64,000 nucleotides of DNA from Sinonovacula constricta (GCA_007844125.1 CM017567.1:16419875-16483874), one strand, 5' to 3'; numbered from the stretch's first letter, positions 23,101-34,515 are shown. The notes: a model not told the origin generated them from the letters alone. A program made the numbers and translations.

Positions 23101-26100
23101 GGGTAGGTCGGGGGAGTGGGGGTGGGGGGGGGGGGGTCTGGCGGGGGTGCGGGGAATTGACGGACTTTTGTGTGAAAATAACCTCTGATGTTTCCGACAC
23201 AGAAAACAGCAAATAATATTAACCACCTTAATACAGTACGAATATCACTTAATGGTACAAGTAAAAGTGTGGCTTTAAAATGTCAACGCTCCGGAATAAG
23301 ATAAAATAACAAATTGAAACTTTCCGCATCCCATCTTGGTAATAATACTGAGACAGAATATTAACACAAAGAACAGAACACGTTGCAGTCATTACTGTCA
23401 TAAGGGGAGTTAATGAAAATGGCTCATAATATGTATTAAAGCTAATTCTATTGAATGTGTATTTTATACACAAAGCCAAGTTTTCTAAAATTCTGAATCT
23501 GTCATATTGTGTGCTGTACCTGACAGTGGAGTGCTGCCTGTTTGCAGACGGCTTTAATGTCGTCTGTGGCTGGGTGCCAGGTGGGAGGGTCTCGATGGGA
23601 CAACAGACCCATACTGAGGGCTGACGCGTTGATAACGCCGACACCTTGCTCCTGAGAACACATGTTTTAACATATGATATTGTAAATATGTTTGTTTAAT
23701 AGGTTAAACGCGCCATCATTTATAAATGTACATAGACACACTAAAGGTTCCTGTACCGGCCCATACTAATTGCGATGTTCGGGATTTGCCAGCATTTCTG
23801 CCGATACTGTGCAGCGACATTTCTATCATTATAGCACAGGGGCACTTATGAGATGCCCAGGGACTGAACCCGGCCGGTCCATTATACTGACACCGATGAG
23901 CCAGGCGTAATGCTGTCCCTTTCGCCCCGAGCGTTAGGAGGGAAGCCACTACTACCAACTTTAACGTCTTTGGTTTGACCCGGTCGGGGTTTGAACCCGC
24001 GACCTCCCGATCCGTAAGCCGACGCTCTACCGCTTGAGCTATTGCGGCCGGTCCCATGCTAAATGGTGAATGTAACTAACTCAGTAGCAACATATAGTAA
24101 CAACATAAAACAGCAATAATAAAACTACAGTAACAACAACACAGACAACTAACGCTGTCGTGTAAATGTTTTAGTTGACTTTGTTATTAAATATCGTGAA
24201 CGCTGTTTGGTAAAATTGCATCGGTTTGTTTGGATAGCATGTTGTACAGTTGTAATATTAGAGAGATTTAATACGTTACTACAGAAATAAGCACTATTTA
24301 GAGAACTACCAGAATTATGTTAAGCATGATTTCTATGAAAGTCTCATTTAAAAATAACATGACAGTTATATAGTATTTGAAAAAAGGAACGATAACTCAC
24401 CTTAAAGAAAGGAATATTCTCCTGTAGCGAGTTGTCGTTCATACTTCCTCTACAGTACGTCAAAATAGTGTCAATCTTCACTTTACTGCGCGTAAGAACG
24501 ATTCTGCAACACATATGAAATACTCCTGAAACAGTGTTAACGTGCAACTACTTGAAAGTGTTTGTCAAACTGTTTGTGGTTATAGGCGACTTTCAGTAGA
24601 TGATAAAGGTAGTTTACAAAAATGGCTTACATAATATTTTACTTCTCTATACTAGTAGCTGTTTCATGTGTGTGCTTAGAAATAATGATAGAAAACCTAG
24701 TTGTTTATAAAACCACAGCGTTTAATATGTTAGGCAGTGAAAGAAAGAATGAAATGAAAAATAAGTTAGAAGCAGAAGTATATGAAGTCTGAGTTTTTTA
24801 TGATTCGAACTTGGAACCGTTCTGTGTAAGACTGTACGCGCTACCCTCAGCCATAATCCATGAAAAACACACGTCCGTTCAGTATCGTCGGCGCTGCGCA
24901 TGTCAGCTAGAAGACCCGACCGGGACTCGAACCTCGGCGGCAATGTGCTGAGTAGTTAAAATTGTGAAAATCAGACCACTCGGCCACGGACATTCCGAGT
25001 ATCAAATGCATTGTTTTGTCAGAGTCAAGTTAATTGGCAATTACTGGTAAAATCGCAGTAGCGCGTTATCGTGGGGATAAATTATTTATCAGTATATTTC
25101 AATATCGCCCTTTAAAATCCATCGACCAACTTTAACCACGTGTTCTTCAGTTCATCGTTTAATCACAAAATAGTTCCAGATAACCGATGTTGTCAGGAAC
25201 AAATACAACAGTCAGTACATAGGTATCTCAAATATTAAACGGGTCAATACTCGCCAAAGAGATACCTATAATATCTAACCTTATCGCCCCTTACAACAAT
25301 GGTTTGAGTCCCGGGCGAAGAAATAACCCCCATGTGGGAAGGTCAACCCGCGGACTTGGAATGGTTCTACCCAGTCATAAATCTGGGATCATCATCCACA
25401 ATTATTTAATTGAACGTCGCCAATATGAACATAAGTGTGTCGGTGCGATCTTACTAACGCAAACATACAAACACACACGCACACACGCACGCACGCACGC
25501 AAACAAACACACAATTTAACTATTTACCTTTTTATTAATGGTCAATGTTCGTATGCATTATACAAGAGATAACAAATATTACTTTAAACAACTTAAAGAA
25601 ATGATCTTGATGGCACATTTCATGAGTAGAGCCTGTATTTTGGTTGTTATTTAACTACCTGGGTTAAACTGCAGTAAATAATATTGCCAAAAGACACAAA
25701 CAAATATCTGGAGGCAGGTCTGGGATTTAAACCCGGCGGGACCATCTGTTCCGGAGTCCACTGCCTTAGCAACTAGAACAATTATACTCGGTATATGTGA
25801 CATAAAGCGGACATAAAGAGAGCATTAGGCCATTATTTCCATTGTGGACCTTATAGATATCTAACCCGGCATCCTGCCATCTGGAGTCCAACACCTTACA
25901 GCATCTAGGTGACTAACTAGCATGATATTTGACGTCATTGTTGTGATTACCGGAAGTTGTCAAGCGGGTAACCAGTGATGCCGATGTATCGAGCCTTGCC
26001 GCTGTCGACAACTTTCTGCAGAGCCGGCAACGTCTCATCCACAATGATGTCAAGGCTTGGGGCGAACTCCATGTCGTGAACCTGGACAAGCGAAGTAATT

Positions 26101-29100
26101 TTATCTGATAGTTTGTTTGTTTCCTTTTATTGATTGTATAATCTTCTGTTTTACCTTATTGCCCTTCATCTTTTCTTATCACAATTTATGCTTGTCCAAA
26201 ATGGAGAAAAGGGTCAACCCCTTGCAATGCACTTTGGGAAGCGATTATTATTTTGTCAATTAAAGAATTTTTTTTATCTCTTATTTCATTATCCATCTTT
26301 CTAAATAATTCTGAGCTTTAACACATTTATGATATTTTTTAAATCTGAAATAAATACTTTTATCAATTGACTATTCTTGCACAGTCCATTTTGTTTTATA
26401 GTTACCCTTTATTTTGTTTATAGATATGTCGTAAAAATTGTTCCGCGACGTCTGATCAGCGACACTAAAACAACGAAATAAGTCCTGAAAACAACTCGTG
26501 ATATTTATTTCTAATCAACATTAATCTAAAGAATATAATAAGGTCAATATCATGCACGAAATAAATATTTAGCTACCTGAATGACGTCTAGGTGATTTAC
26601 GCCAAGTCTCGCGAGACTCTCGTCCACACTGCGCATGACCCGTTCTGCCCGGAAGTCAAACATATTCTCCCACTCGGGCTGATACCTCCCCACCTTCGTG
26701 TTAATATAGTAAGCAGACCGGGGAATGGTGGGTAATACCTGTGAACGTTTGAACAAAGATATATTCTACTGGTTAACCTATAACAGTCACAGTCACTTTC
26801 CTCTGAAATATTAAGACAAAAGTATAAATTTGGTGCAACTAAGCAACTGCAATGTATGGCGATCTTCTGTCGTAACAGCAGTCCTTAGTTTGAGTGACAC
26901 AATCAGTCTTTAATTACCTTTAACTTGCAGCCTATGCAGCGTTACTAGGCTTTCTGATTTCCCGGTGGCAGTCAACTGATAAAGTAACTTGTAGTCAAAT
27001 GATAAAGTAACTGGCAGTCAAATGATAAAGTAACTGGTTGTAAAATAATAATGTAAATGGTGGCCAAATAATGAAGTAACTTAAACATATTAAGGGAGAA
27101 TTGTTAGCATTAAGCACTTCAGCGAAGTCTAAAATATATTTGCGTTTTGTTTTGCAAACAGAGCATCGACATTCAGCTATATTAAATAAAACAGCAAAAT
27201 ATTAAATATTTAAACCAATCAGATACATGTACCTTTGATAGGAAGGCATACAGGCTGGTACGACACAGACAAAGATATCTGCCGATTAAATTCACTGTGT
27301 ATATATCTTTTCATTGCCTTATAATGAAGTACATATAATGTCATACAAGTATAATTTTTTAAAGTAAATACCAAAAATAATGACATTGCTTTTGCACAGT
27401 ATGATTTTTATATTTATTATATTATATATATTATATATTATTATTATATTATATATTTTTAATGGAAGTAAATGTGCGTTTCCCGTTTCAATTTTTCATT
27501 AAATATTTGCCAAAAACGTGGTTAAGAAAGGAAGTGAAATTCTAACTGTACTGTGTTCGGGAATCTAGTTTCTGAATAAGAGCAGAACATACGTAAGCAG
27601 TGAGAAATGATGTAATAACTGCAGATACCATACAGCAGTGCTAAATTCCAGTAAAAGATTGGAAGAAAGATGAAACGTAGAAACTCAGCCAAGAAATGTG
27701 AGACCCAGAAGTAAAAGAACGGGGCGACTGACCCCATTTGCAGAAAAAAATCTTTGTAGAAATTTTGGAAATACTTTAAATGACACCATGGAGTTACATT
27801 CGGAGCCTACACATATTAATAGACTCCTAAAATTGGAACAGTCACTGATGGAATTACATTTGTATGTATCTTAATTTTTATAGTCGTGCCCAATATAGGG
27901 GAAGAGAAAACATGTCACAAGGTCTAACTGACACTTACTCAGGTTTTACTGATAGGACGCTTTAGCCATTTAGGTAACAGTATTTCACCACGTGATCACC
28001 TTGGCCAGCCCAAGCTTGGACAGGTTGACAGTTGTTGCGGAGGCGGTGGATACTTCGTTACACATAACGAATGTTTCAAAACAATTTATCACCGATATTT
28101 AAATGAAATTAAACCACTTTGGGAAAACATACATGTATTATATGAACGTAAGTAGATTTGTGCATTTGATGAACATTTATTGCATTATTTATGCTTTGCA
28201 GATGAAGACAATGACACGATATACATCTTTTTAAGAATGTTGTTTATTTTCCTACTATATAAATACTATATTTTGAAATTTCTTTTACGTAGGCCTATTA
28301 ATAAATTTTAATAAAATGTGGAATCATGACATCATGTTTTCTGACAATGCCATGTGTAAATTTTAAAGTAATGTACTACAGATAGAAAATTGTGGGATTA
28401 TATGGGGAAGATGTGCATTTCTTGTATTCGCTTTCCTTACACCTGTGCTACTAATGGCGTTTTGTTGAACAATGTCATCATTTACAAAGCGCCGTTTAGT
28501 GGAAATATGTGTTAGCACATGTATGACCCCGCCGAGGTCCAGGCAACTCTTCAAAGATTTACTGATGTTACTAAATGGCTTATTTGTATACATTTCTCAA
28601 AAACAAATATATACGCATTTATATAAATTGTCTCAGTTTGTGTTGGAATGTGATAAACGTAATATTTTAGATTCCATTCTCCCGTTGATGTTAAAACACA
28701 AAAAGTAGTTTTTAATTATTTTATTTAAGACGTACATATATAGGTATTTTTTCTTCAACCTCTTTCTTAAATCTGTGGAATTCTTTGGAATAAAAACCAC
28801 GAAGTTTTATATCAAGGAAAAGCCAGATTTTTATATAAACCTTTTACAAAACAATGCAAAAATCGATTTTTCTTCCTATATATAAATCAATCCGATTAGA
28901 CCGGTTTAGCAGCAGAAACCCTAACCGCAAAATAGTCATAATTTGCATACGCTTTAATGCAAATGCGGCCGTTTTGGCCAATATTTGTCTAACCTAGTTA
29001 CAACGAGGACCCATTGCTATGGTGGACGTGTCTACAGTCCGTCCGAGGAAGGGTCATTTAAAATAACAACATGTATTAACAATATGGTCAAGCATTAGAC

Positions 29101-31918
29101 AACAGTTTAAGCATTGTACTTACCAGGTCCTTTTGCTATCAGACCTTTCCAAAGCGGTAAATATTGGTTTATCTCTATTTATGATTTTTTTTCTATCTCT
29201 TTTAATCACTTTTACATTTAAAGTGTCCGTATTCTATACCTTTGCCTGTTGCTAGTTCAAATATAAATGTACATTTTTTCTTTAAAAAAACACACGCTGC
29301 AAACAAAGCCCATATGTCCAAGTTGGCCGCCACTCCACCAATACATTTCGCAAGTGGCTATAAATCTGCTCATTGTAACCCACCTTGCCCAGTACAGTTT
29401 CCGCCTTTCCGTGTCCGTACCACGGTGCGGTGTCAATCATGTTTATGCCCGCCCTCAGAGCAATGTCAAGGACCTGCAGAGACTCGCTGTCGTCTGTAGC
29501 GCGGAACACGCCGCCGAACGCAGAAGCACCTTAAGATAGATTAAAAGAAAGCATTGATGCGGAGCCATCAAAGGTCGCCTTCGTGTTTCTGTTCAATAGT
29601 GACCGGTACTTGTTTGCCTACCGACAAACCGTCCACAGAACAGCAAAACCTTGTTGTTTATTTTTACAGATTTAGAATGGCGTCAAACTTAAGTATGCAG
29701 TCTGACGTCATTTACACTTCTAACCACGTGATCGACAAAGCCTCATCGTCGCCGAGCTCATGTGCGGTGCCTATATGTTATAGTTCCTGGAAAAGTCTTA
29801 GGTGGTCTTAAGTGTAAATGTGCACCGGAAGTAATACCCCTGACAAGTTTTTTGATATTATACAGTAGATTCTTTTGTTTTGTTTTTATTTGATATAATT
29901 AAGATATTCCCATGCAACTTGAAACATTGTAGAGTTATATAATGCAAAATAACTTCACCCCTATGTTCAATAATGGACTGGTCCATTTAGACCGGAACGG
30001 ATCATTTCACTGAAAATGTGCGGGTACACTATGCAAAAATTACTGTGTATGTTTTCAGGGGAGGATAATCGTTTTCGCGACACATAATTTTCCTTCGCAG
30101 AGGCCCTGTTAATTAGATAATGCATTGGTCTTTCTCACATTATATAGTTTTGGGGTTCCCAAAGAAACATTTGCTGTTAAATTGTTTCCAGAGTTGTGAC
30201 ATTTACTATATAAAGGGTAAAGACTAAATTCATTTAGTGTCGTGTAACCTTATGAATGGCGCCATATTGTTCTATTAACAAGTGAAGTGCAGCGCTTTCA
30301 CTCACTGGATTTCGGTTATTTTTCAACTTTGGTGAATATCAGAACTAAAGAAGATTATAGTTTAAAATGTTGCTACATCATTAAAATGTATGTATGATTT
30401 GCTTACTTTAAAATACATTTGTTACTATGATGTATTATGTACAAGTCAAATGTTATGCTATATTCTGTTGTTTGTATTCGGACCTTTTCACATGCGTCAG
30501 AAGACAACTCGTAACTGCATATAATTTTAAGATATGAAATTTTGACGGCATTGTAAATCTTTTAAGAAAAACAAGGTTTTGCTGTTTCTTGTTGAGTTCG
30601 TGGTCAGGCCAAAATGTTCCATTGTTGAACGGGATATTGACGGCGACCTTTGATGCTTTGCATCAATGCTGTCTTGTTCATCAATGCATCTAAACGAGTC
30701 TGAATGACTTGTTATATTACAGGTCGCGTTCATGAGGAATTCTATGGAAAAAAAGCTTTTTCTATAAACTTATTAAATATGCCCTTATATAAAGAGCCAA
30801 GAGAAATTAACATACAACAGAACGCAACATTAAGATACTTCACGTTAATTCCACACTAAATGTTTGATTTTCACGTTAATTCCACACTTAATTTTTGATT
30901 TTCTGGTCTTTAAGTTTGCTAATGTATAACACATCCAATGTAATAGCAAGAGCATACATCTATGCACAAAATGTAAATAAAATAAAAATAAATGTTAAAT
31001 ATACATTTAAAGTATCGTGGTTGTAAATAAACTGGATCTTTGACTAATAGTTATTATTTATTATACACAGTACAGAGAAACTAGCTGTATATTATCTAAC
31101 AACGGGGACGGTACCTAGCTTCCATACGGGACTATCGTAACAAAAGGCAGAGAATCATGACTTTAAAAGAGGTCTGCAATCCATTAGTCAAATATAAAAC
31201 GATACAACCAAACATATAAATGAAACGAACTGATTACCCGTTTTATTCCTACAAGAAATTACACCAAACAGATGTTGATTACATTACGATTTAAATTTAC
31301 AAAAATGGCAAGAATTCGATCTAGCAGTAACGAATTGCGAGGGAAGAGGTCCGAATAGCAAAAAAGAACATACTTTTATTTTCACCCGTTCATGGTACAT
31401 CGTCTAAAATACAATTTAAACTAATCAAACATACACTTACAGTACTGAAACAATTTCTTCTAAAATCTCATTTCACCATTCATCCAACATTGTTATTTAC
31501 CAAAATTTCAACGCATGAACGCGCCGCACTTTTATGTTATAGTACATCTTGGCGCCATCCACAGGACTTGTCTAGGAACGATTACATATAGAGGCAGTGC
31601 GCATGCGCGACAATAACTTTTGTAAATACAGTTTATGATAAGTAAAAAACATACACAAATATACGTTTCTCTTTGAAACTGCAAGAAATGAAACTATTTT
31701 TAATAATTCGGAGCAAAAGGGCAGAAGTGTAAACAGGTCGTTAAACCTAGAAGCTATCCTGGATGGTAGATCTAGATCTTTTGTAATTAACTGACGGCCG
31801 ACCACTCACCTAGCGTCATCTCGGACACTACCATGTCGGTTTTCCCCAGCCGATTGTACTTCATCCGGGCAACCTGGTCATCGTCATGGAATCCAGCCAC
31901 ATACGTTCTCTGATCCAT
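20076..31918 (-). CDS. aldo/keto reductase, L-galactose dehydrogenase-like, nine exons, complete (348 aa)
   Basis: Exons in coding order: 31918-31810, 29529-29384, 26738-26577, 26081-25951, 24503-24401, 23651-23520, 23050-22965, 21602-21516, 20166-20076. All junctions are GT-AG and all phases match, giving 1,047 nt including the stop. The product is a cytosolic-type NAD(P)H-dependent (beta/alpha)8-barrel oxidoreductase with no signal peptide. The catalytic tetrad is visible: Asp69 and Tyr74 in IDTAPWYG, Lys100 in INTKVGRY, His141 in VHDMEF. GITGYPL (exon 4) and GVGVINASALSMGLL (exon 6) are typical of the L-galactose dehydrogenase / D-arabinose dehydrogenase branch. Length is normal for the family and no lesion was found. 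The substrate in this animal is inferred only from family resemblance. Introns 1, 2, 4, 5, 7 and 8 contain transposon pieces or minisatellites. Confidence 0.92.
20280..20600. repeat. 36-bp tandem repeat in reductase intron 8, about nine copies
   Basis: Units with ACTTTATCACAAAAGTTGAC. Five near-identical copies carry ATAGGATTACGCAC, then four diverged copies carry AACAGGATAAAGCAC and similar. Inside intron 20167-21515. Confidence 0.95.
21516..21602 (-). CDS. aldo/keto reductase exon 8
   Basis: An 87-nt exon (minus strand), acceptor GTTGTCCAG, donor AA|GTAAGT. It encodes PDNMTKNLDCMTSALTETER and a further VMVEVMEK, the late alpha-helical part of the barrel family. Confidence 0.88.
22676..22880. 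repeat. about 33-bp tandem repeat in reductase intron 7, five to six copies
   Basis: Repeated GGGGCTTTTGTCCTAGTTGT followed by AAAATTCA. Copies diverge to the right. Inside intron 21603-22964. Confidence 0.9.
22965..23050 (-). CDS. aldo/keto reductase exon 7
   Basis: An 86-nt exon (minus strand). Acceptor GTTACAG was chosen because it keeps phase 0 with exon 6. It encodes TKGVDISRLALKFAMEQPGI and TTLVSTA, matching the conserved helix and strand near the cofactor site. The donor is GCCAA|GTAAGT. Confidence 0.88.
23093..23155 (+). repeat. G-rich tract in reductase intron 6
   Basis: Several runs of four or more G, including one of about 14. It is a likely G-quadruplex former; on the transcribed RNA it is C-rich because the gene is on the minus strand. 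It lies about 45 bp from exon 7. Confidence 0.8.
23520..23651 (-). CDS. aldo/keto reductase exon 6
   Basis: A 132-nt phase 0-0 exon (minus strand). It encodes EQGVGVINASALSMGLLSHR, then DPPTWHPA and KAVCKQAALHCQ. The GVINASALSMGLL and P-x-WHPA segments are strongly conserved in this branch. The donor is CAG|GTACAG. Confidence 0.92.
23755..24056 (-). mobile_element. tRNA-derived SINE (family 2), copy B
   Basis: Second copy of the SINE at 2094-2375, in the same orientation, inside reductase intron 5 (23652-24400). On the minus strand box A reads TAGCTCAAGCGG and box B GGTTTGAACCC or near it. The body matches copy A along its whole length. Confidence 0.85.
24401..24503 (-). CDS. aldo/keto reductase exon 5
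   Basis: A 103-nt exon (minus strand), acceptor GTGTTGCAG, donor AAG|GTGAGT. It encodes IVLTRSKVKIDTILTYCRGS followed by MNDNSLQENIPFFK, the IDTILTYCR strand typical of the family. Confidence 0.9.
24790..24995 (-). mobile_element. tRNA-related SINE fragment
   Basis: On the minus strand GTCCGTGGCCGAGTGGTCTG (box A-like, as in tRNA-Ser/Leu) is followed by GAGGTTCGAGTCCCGGTCGG (box B). It is then fused to a non-tRNA body. It lies in reductase intron 4. The long spacer between the boxes and the fused body exclude a functional tRNA. Confidence 0.6.
25290..25450 (+). mobile_element. possible SINE fragment
   Basis: GGTTTGAGTCCCGGGCG resembles a box B and is followed by a GC-richer body (to about GTCGGTGCGATC). 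No clear box A. It sits in reductase intron 4. Confidence 0.35.
25710..25790 (-). mobile_element. possible tRNA-like fragment
   Basis: Minus strand: GCTAAGGCAGTGGACTCCGG then CGGGTTTAAATCCCAGACC, resembling the anticodon arm region and the T arm of a tRNA. It does not fold into a complete cloverleaf. It lies in reductase intron 4. Confidence 0.35.
25951..26081 (-). CDS. aldo/keto reductase exon 4 (catalytic His)
   Basis: A 131-nt exon (minus strand), acceptor CTTGTCCAG, donor TTCCG|GTAATC. It encodes VHDMEFAPSLDIIVDETLPA, then SGKARYIGITGYPLDNF. His141 in VHD is the tetrad histidine. Confidence 0.93.
26577..26738 (-). CDS. aldo/keto reductase exon 3 (catalytic Lys)
   Basis: A 162-nt phase 0-0 exon (minus strand). 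It encodes PRSAYYINTKVGRYQPEWEN, then VMRSVDESLARLGVNHLDVI. Lys100 in TKVGRY is the tetrad lysine. The donor CAG|GTAGCT is slightly off consensus. Confidence 0.93.
26960..27075. repeat. short tandem repeat in reductase intron 2
   Basis: About four diverged copies of a 24-26-bp unit with GTCAAATGATAAAGTAACTG. Confidence 0.7.
27400..27465. repeat. AT-rich low-complexity tract
   Basis: TATTATATTATATATATT-type sequence in reductase intron 2. Confidence 0.8.
28500..29050 (+). repeat. dispersed repeat, copy 1
   Basis: Shares many blocks, in order and in the same orientation, with 43610-44375: AACTCTTCAAAGATT, AATTGTCTCA, AACACAAAA, AGTTTTATATCA, ACAATGCAAAAATCG, AATCCGATT, TTTGTCTAACCTAGTTACA and CAGTCCG(T)CCGAG-type ends. 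It lies in reductase intron 2. Probably an old transposon fragment of unknown family. Confidence 0.75.
29384..29529 (-). CDS. aldo/keto reductase exon 2 (catalytic Asp and Tyr)
   Basis: A 146-nt exon (minus strand), acceptor ATCTTAAG, donor AAG|GTGGGT. With the last base of exon 1 it reads GASAFGGVFRATDDSESLQV, then INMIDTAPWYGHGKAETVLG. Asp69 and Tyr74 are the first two tetrad residues. The polypyrimidine tract at the acceptor is weak. Confidence 0.92.
29550..29700 (+). repeat. left arm of an inverted repeat in reductase intron 1
   Basis: AGCATTGATGC, CATCAAAGGTCGCC, CAGCAAAACCTTGTT and GATTTAGAATGGCGTCAAA recur in reverse complement at 30535-30690, forming imperfect arms about 145 bp long around some 830 bp. 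This suggests a foldback or MITE-like DNA element. The interior holds a short frame with SSCAVPICYSS (29739-29780), loosely like the start of a THAP zinc finger. Confidence 0.6.
30535..30690 (-). repeat. right arm of the inverted repeat
   Basis: Reverse-complement partner of 29550-29700. Blocks shared include GGCGACCTTTGATGCTTTG and AACAAGGTTTTGCTGTT read on the + strand. Confidence 0.6.
30838..30902. repeat. 31-bp direct dimer
   Basis: TTCACGTTAATTCCACACT occurs twice in a row with its following TTTGATTT. It lies in reductase intron 1. Confidence 0.85.
31810..31918 (-). CDS. aldo/keto reductase exon 1 (start)
   Basis: ATG at 31918-31916 on the minus strand. It encodes MDQRTYVAGFHDDDQV, then MKYNRLGKTDMVVSEMTL, ending at CTAG|GTGAGT in phase 1. 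KYNRLGKTDMVVSEMTLG is the canonical N-terminal strand of the family. No upstream in-frame ATG is needed for a normal length. Confidence 0.9.
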
Positions 31919-33730
31919 CGCGACGTCACTGTTCTCACGTAAGAAAATGGTAATCTTTATCGTGTTTTAACAGTATCAACAATAGCATGTATAATAGGCA
32001 GTATGGTACGACAGAGATGCCTCACTGGTACAGTTGTAGATTTTTTAAGAAATAACAGTTTTCTCCCGCGGTGACTTGTTTATTGACGCCAATTCTTTGG
32101 AAAAGCTTAAAATATAAGTTTGTTTGCCTTTTTTGTTAAGGAGGCATATGTCAGTTGCCAGTATGACAAGCAACAGTTCGGAACATTGGTCGTGTAAGTC
32201 CTGGAAAGAAAATTCCGATTACATCAGGTACTGTAGTCATGTGATTGGCGCCAGATAATAGCCAGATAATATGCGTAATAGTAAACAAGGCCAGCAGAGA
32301 CGCAACGTCATGATTAGGATATGATATGCAACGGCGGCGTCACATTAATACCTGGGTGGATATTCGGACCTTTAAAAACTCCGTTCAATCAATGTTGGTT
32401 TATTTGGTCTACGACCGTTGTGGCGATCAACACAAACCTCTTACTATATGTATAGTATATAATATATAATATATATTGTATGCAATATATGTATTATGTA
32501 TACAACAGAACCTTATATTGCCTCAAGAGGTTTTATAGAGAAAGAGAGAGAGAGATGCCTCCATAATACCCGTCTTTGCCTTTGAAAACAAGCTGACTAA
32601 TCTGTTTGTCCTTTGCTAAAGCACTAGAATCAGTGTGTCGGCTTTAAAGACACCTAGAATTGATATGAGAAGCTTGCTAGTGCATTGCGAGGCACTTACA
32701 ACGAGGAGCCATCTTGACAGTGACAGGTGAGACTGTATAAAGCCATCACAGGTAATACTGTAAACATGCTTTGCAATGCAATATTAAGCACTTTAGACAC
32801 AAATATCGATTCAACTGAACTGGAAGTAGAGTATAGAGTGCTTGAATTCATCGCGTCAAATTAGTGTTAATAGTATTATTAGTTTAATCATTATTATGTT
32901 CATGTCTGTCATTATTGTATGTAGTAATTATTGGCTGTAAAATATTATAAATGTATTTTGGCCTAATTGTCTAAGAATTTGGATTTATTCAAACTAAAAA
33001 AGATCGACACGCTTCAAAACTCCAAGGAGACATAAACAAAATTAACATTAAATCCAATATTTGGGGAAAACCCATCAGATTTGGGAATCTTGATAAAAGT
33101 GTAAATATTTGGCGTATTTTAATATCTATACAATCTTAAGAAATAATAAAATCCTAAATTGCAATGACGATAGAATGAATCATATATTTAAATGCTTAAA
33201 GCTCACATGAGAACTTTTACCAAAAATTTCCAAGCCTTACTTGTCAGATGCACATTTGAAAAAAAATAACCTTGACGCATGAACTTGACTATTATTCTAC
33301 GATTTGTACACATGTTTGGACCCTTGAAATTATTTTGTTAGCATACAGATCAACGATTAACCATTTCGAGGAATGACACATACGAAAGATAAAACGCATA
33401 AGTTCTGATTAATTGTTTGACCTTGGCGTTTTAATCTAAAAGGCGTGAATATACGTTAATTGCATGCCACCGTGAGAGGAATGATTCGCTGAATCAACTT
33501 TGGCATTTTACTTTATAATGTGATGGGAATCTCTTGTTTATCGATGGCGGGCTTCACTAATGTTTCTCTAATTATCCACCTCAATAAATTAATTTATTGT
33601 TCAAGCACTGAAGACTTTTCTAAATCCTTCTCTTTTAGCTTAAAACACGGACATTGCGTAAATTGTCGAAGTAAATTGTTTCATGTGAACTTATCTCCAT
33701 TCTATGAAAATTTGACTGTAGTATAGTATT
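31919..33730. other. upstream of the reductase gene, no gene seen
   Basis: Presumed promoter side of the reductase. GTGACGTCGCG lies just upstream of the ATG on the minus strand and resembles a CRE half site. An AT-rich palindromic tract lies at 32440-32510 and a short GA run at 32537-32555. The remainder looks like unique non-coding DNA. Confidence 0.4.
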
Positions 33731-33732
33731 TA

Positions 33733-33945
33733 TTGGCGACGCACTGGAGCGCGCCGCCTATATATGGAATGCTGAAAAAATTAGCACTTGCGAGCGGATG
33801 TCCTCGGACATTCTCGTTCTTGCTAGAGAATGATCGAGGGAAAATGGACAAGGCGTTCCGAATTCCGGAAGTTTCGCTATTTACACATTCCCAATGTACG
33901 GGTCCTATTTCGGTAAATGATGTTCTTTTTATTGTAAATATAACT
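33733..33945 (+). repeat. repeat of unknown type, copy 1
   Basis: Starts TATTGGCGACGC, contains CACTTGCGAGCGGAT, CTAGAGAAT, TTTCGCTATTTACAC and TACGGGTCCTA, and ends near TTCTTTTTAT. It matches 34338-34515 in the same orientation, at roughly 75-80% by eye. Confidence 0.8.
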
Positions 33946-34121
33946 GTAGCGAGTATGCAGCATTATTATATTATATGTAAAGTTGTTCTTTGTATTAATA
34001 TGTTTATAAATCTTATGAAAACTTATGGTTATTCGTTTAAAAATTACTATTTTCTCTATTTCTAAAAATAGATCGATAGCGTCTGTAGTGGAACGTTATA
34101 CTAAATATCAATTTTACTCAC

Positions 34122-34205
34122 GCTCGGGTAGCGAATAGCGCAGTGGTTATGGACCTGTTCTGATGTTACCGGTCTCTTAAGATCGAATCCCGTCGCAGTC
34201 AAGGT
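34122..34205 (+). mobile_element. tRNA-like sequence between the two repeat copies
   Basis: AATAGCGCAGTGGTTATGGA fits box A closely and AGATCGAATCCCGTCGCAG resembles box B. The acceptor stem does not pair, so it is more likely the head of a SINE than a tRNA gene. Confidence 0.55.
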
Positions 34206-34337
34206 TCTTTTTTTCTGAGACTTCTTTCTTGTTTGTTTCAACAATAAATATAACAAACGAAACATTTAAACAGGCAAAAAAAATTGATCAGTAACAATGT
34301 TAATTATTGTTTTTATTATTGATAAGGATCATTGTTC

Positions 34338-34515
34338 AGTTATTGGCGACGCTATAAAGATGCACTTGCGAGCGGATCTCCTCGGCTGTTCTCGTTCGCG
34401 CTAGAGAATAGGCGAGCGAAAATGGGTGAGGTGTTCCAAATTTCGGCAGTTTCGCGATTTACACGTTCTCAACATACGGGTCCTAATTCGGTAAATGGTG
34501 TTCTTTTTATATTTA
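34338..34515 (+). repeat. repeat of unknown type, copy 2
   Basis: Second copy of 33733-33945, about 600 bp away. Both are GC-richer than their surroundings. Confidence 0.8.

Noticed and set aside
34122..34205. Functional tRNA gene
   Set aside because: Promoter-like boxes are present but the cloverleaf stems do not pair.
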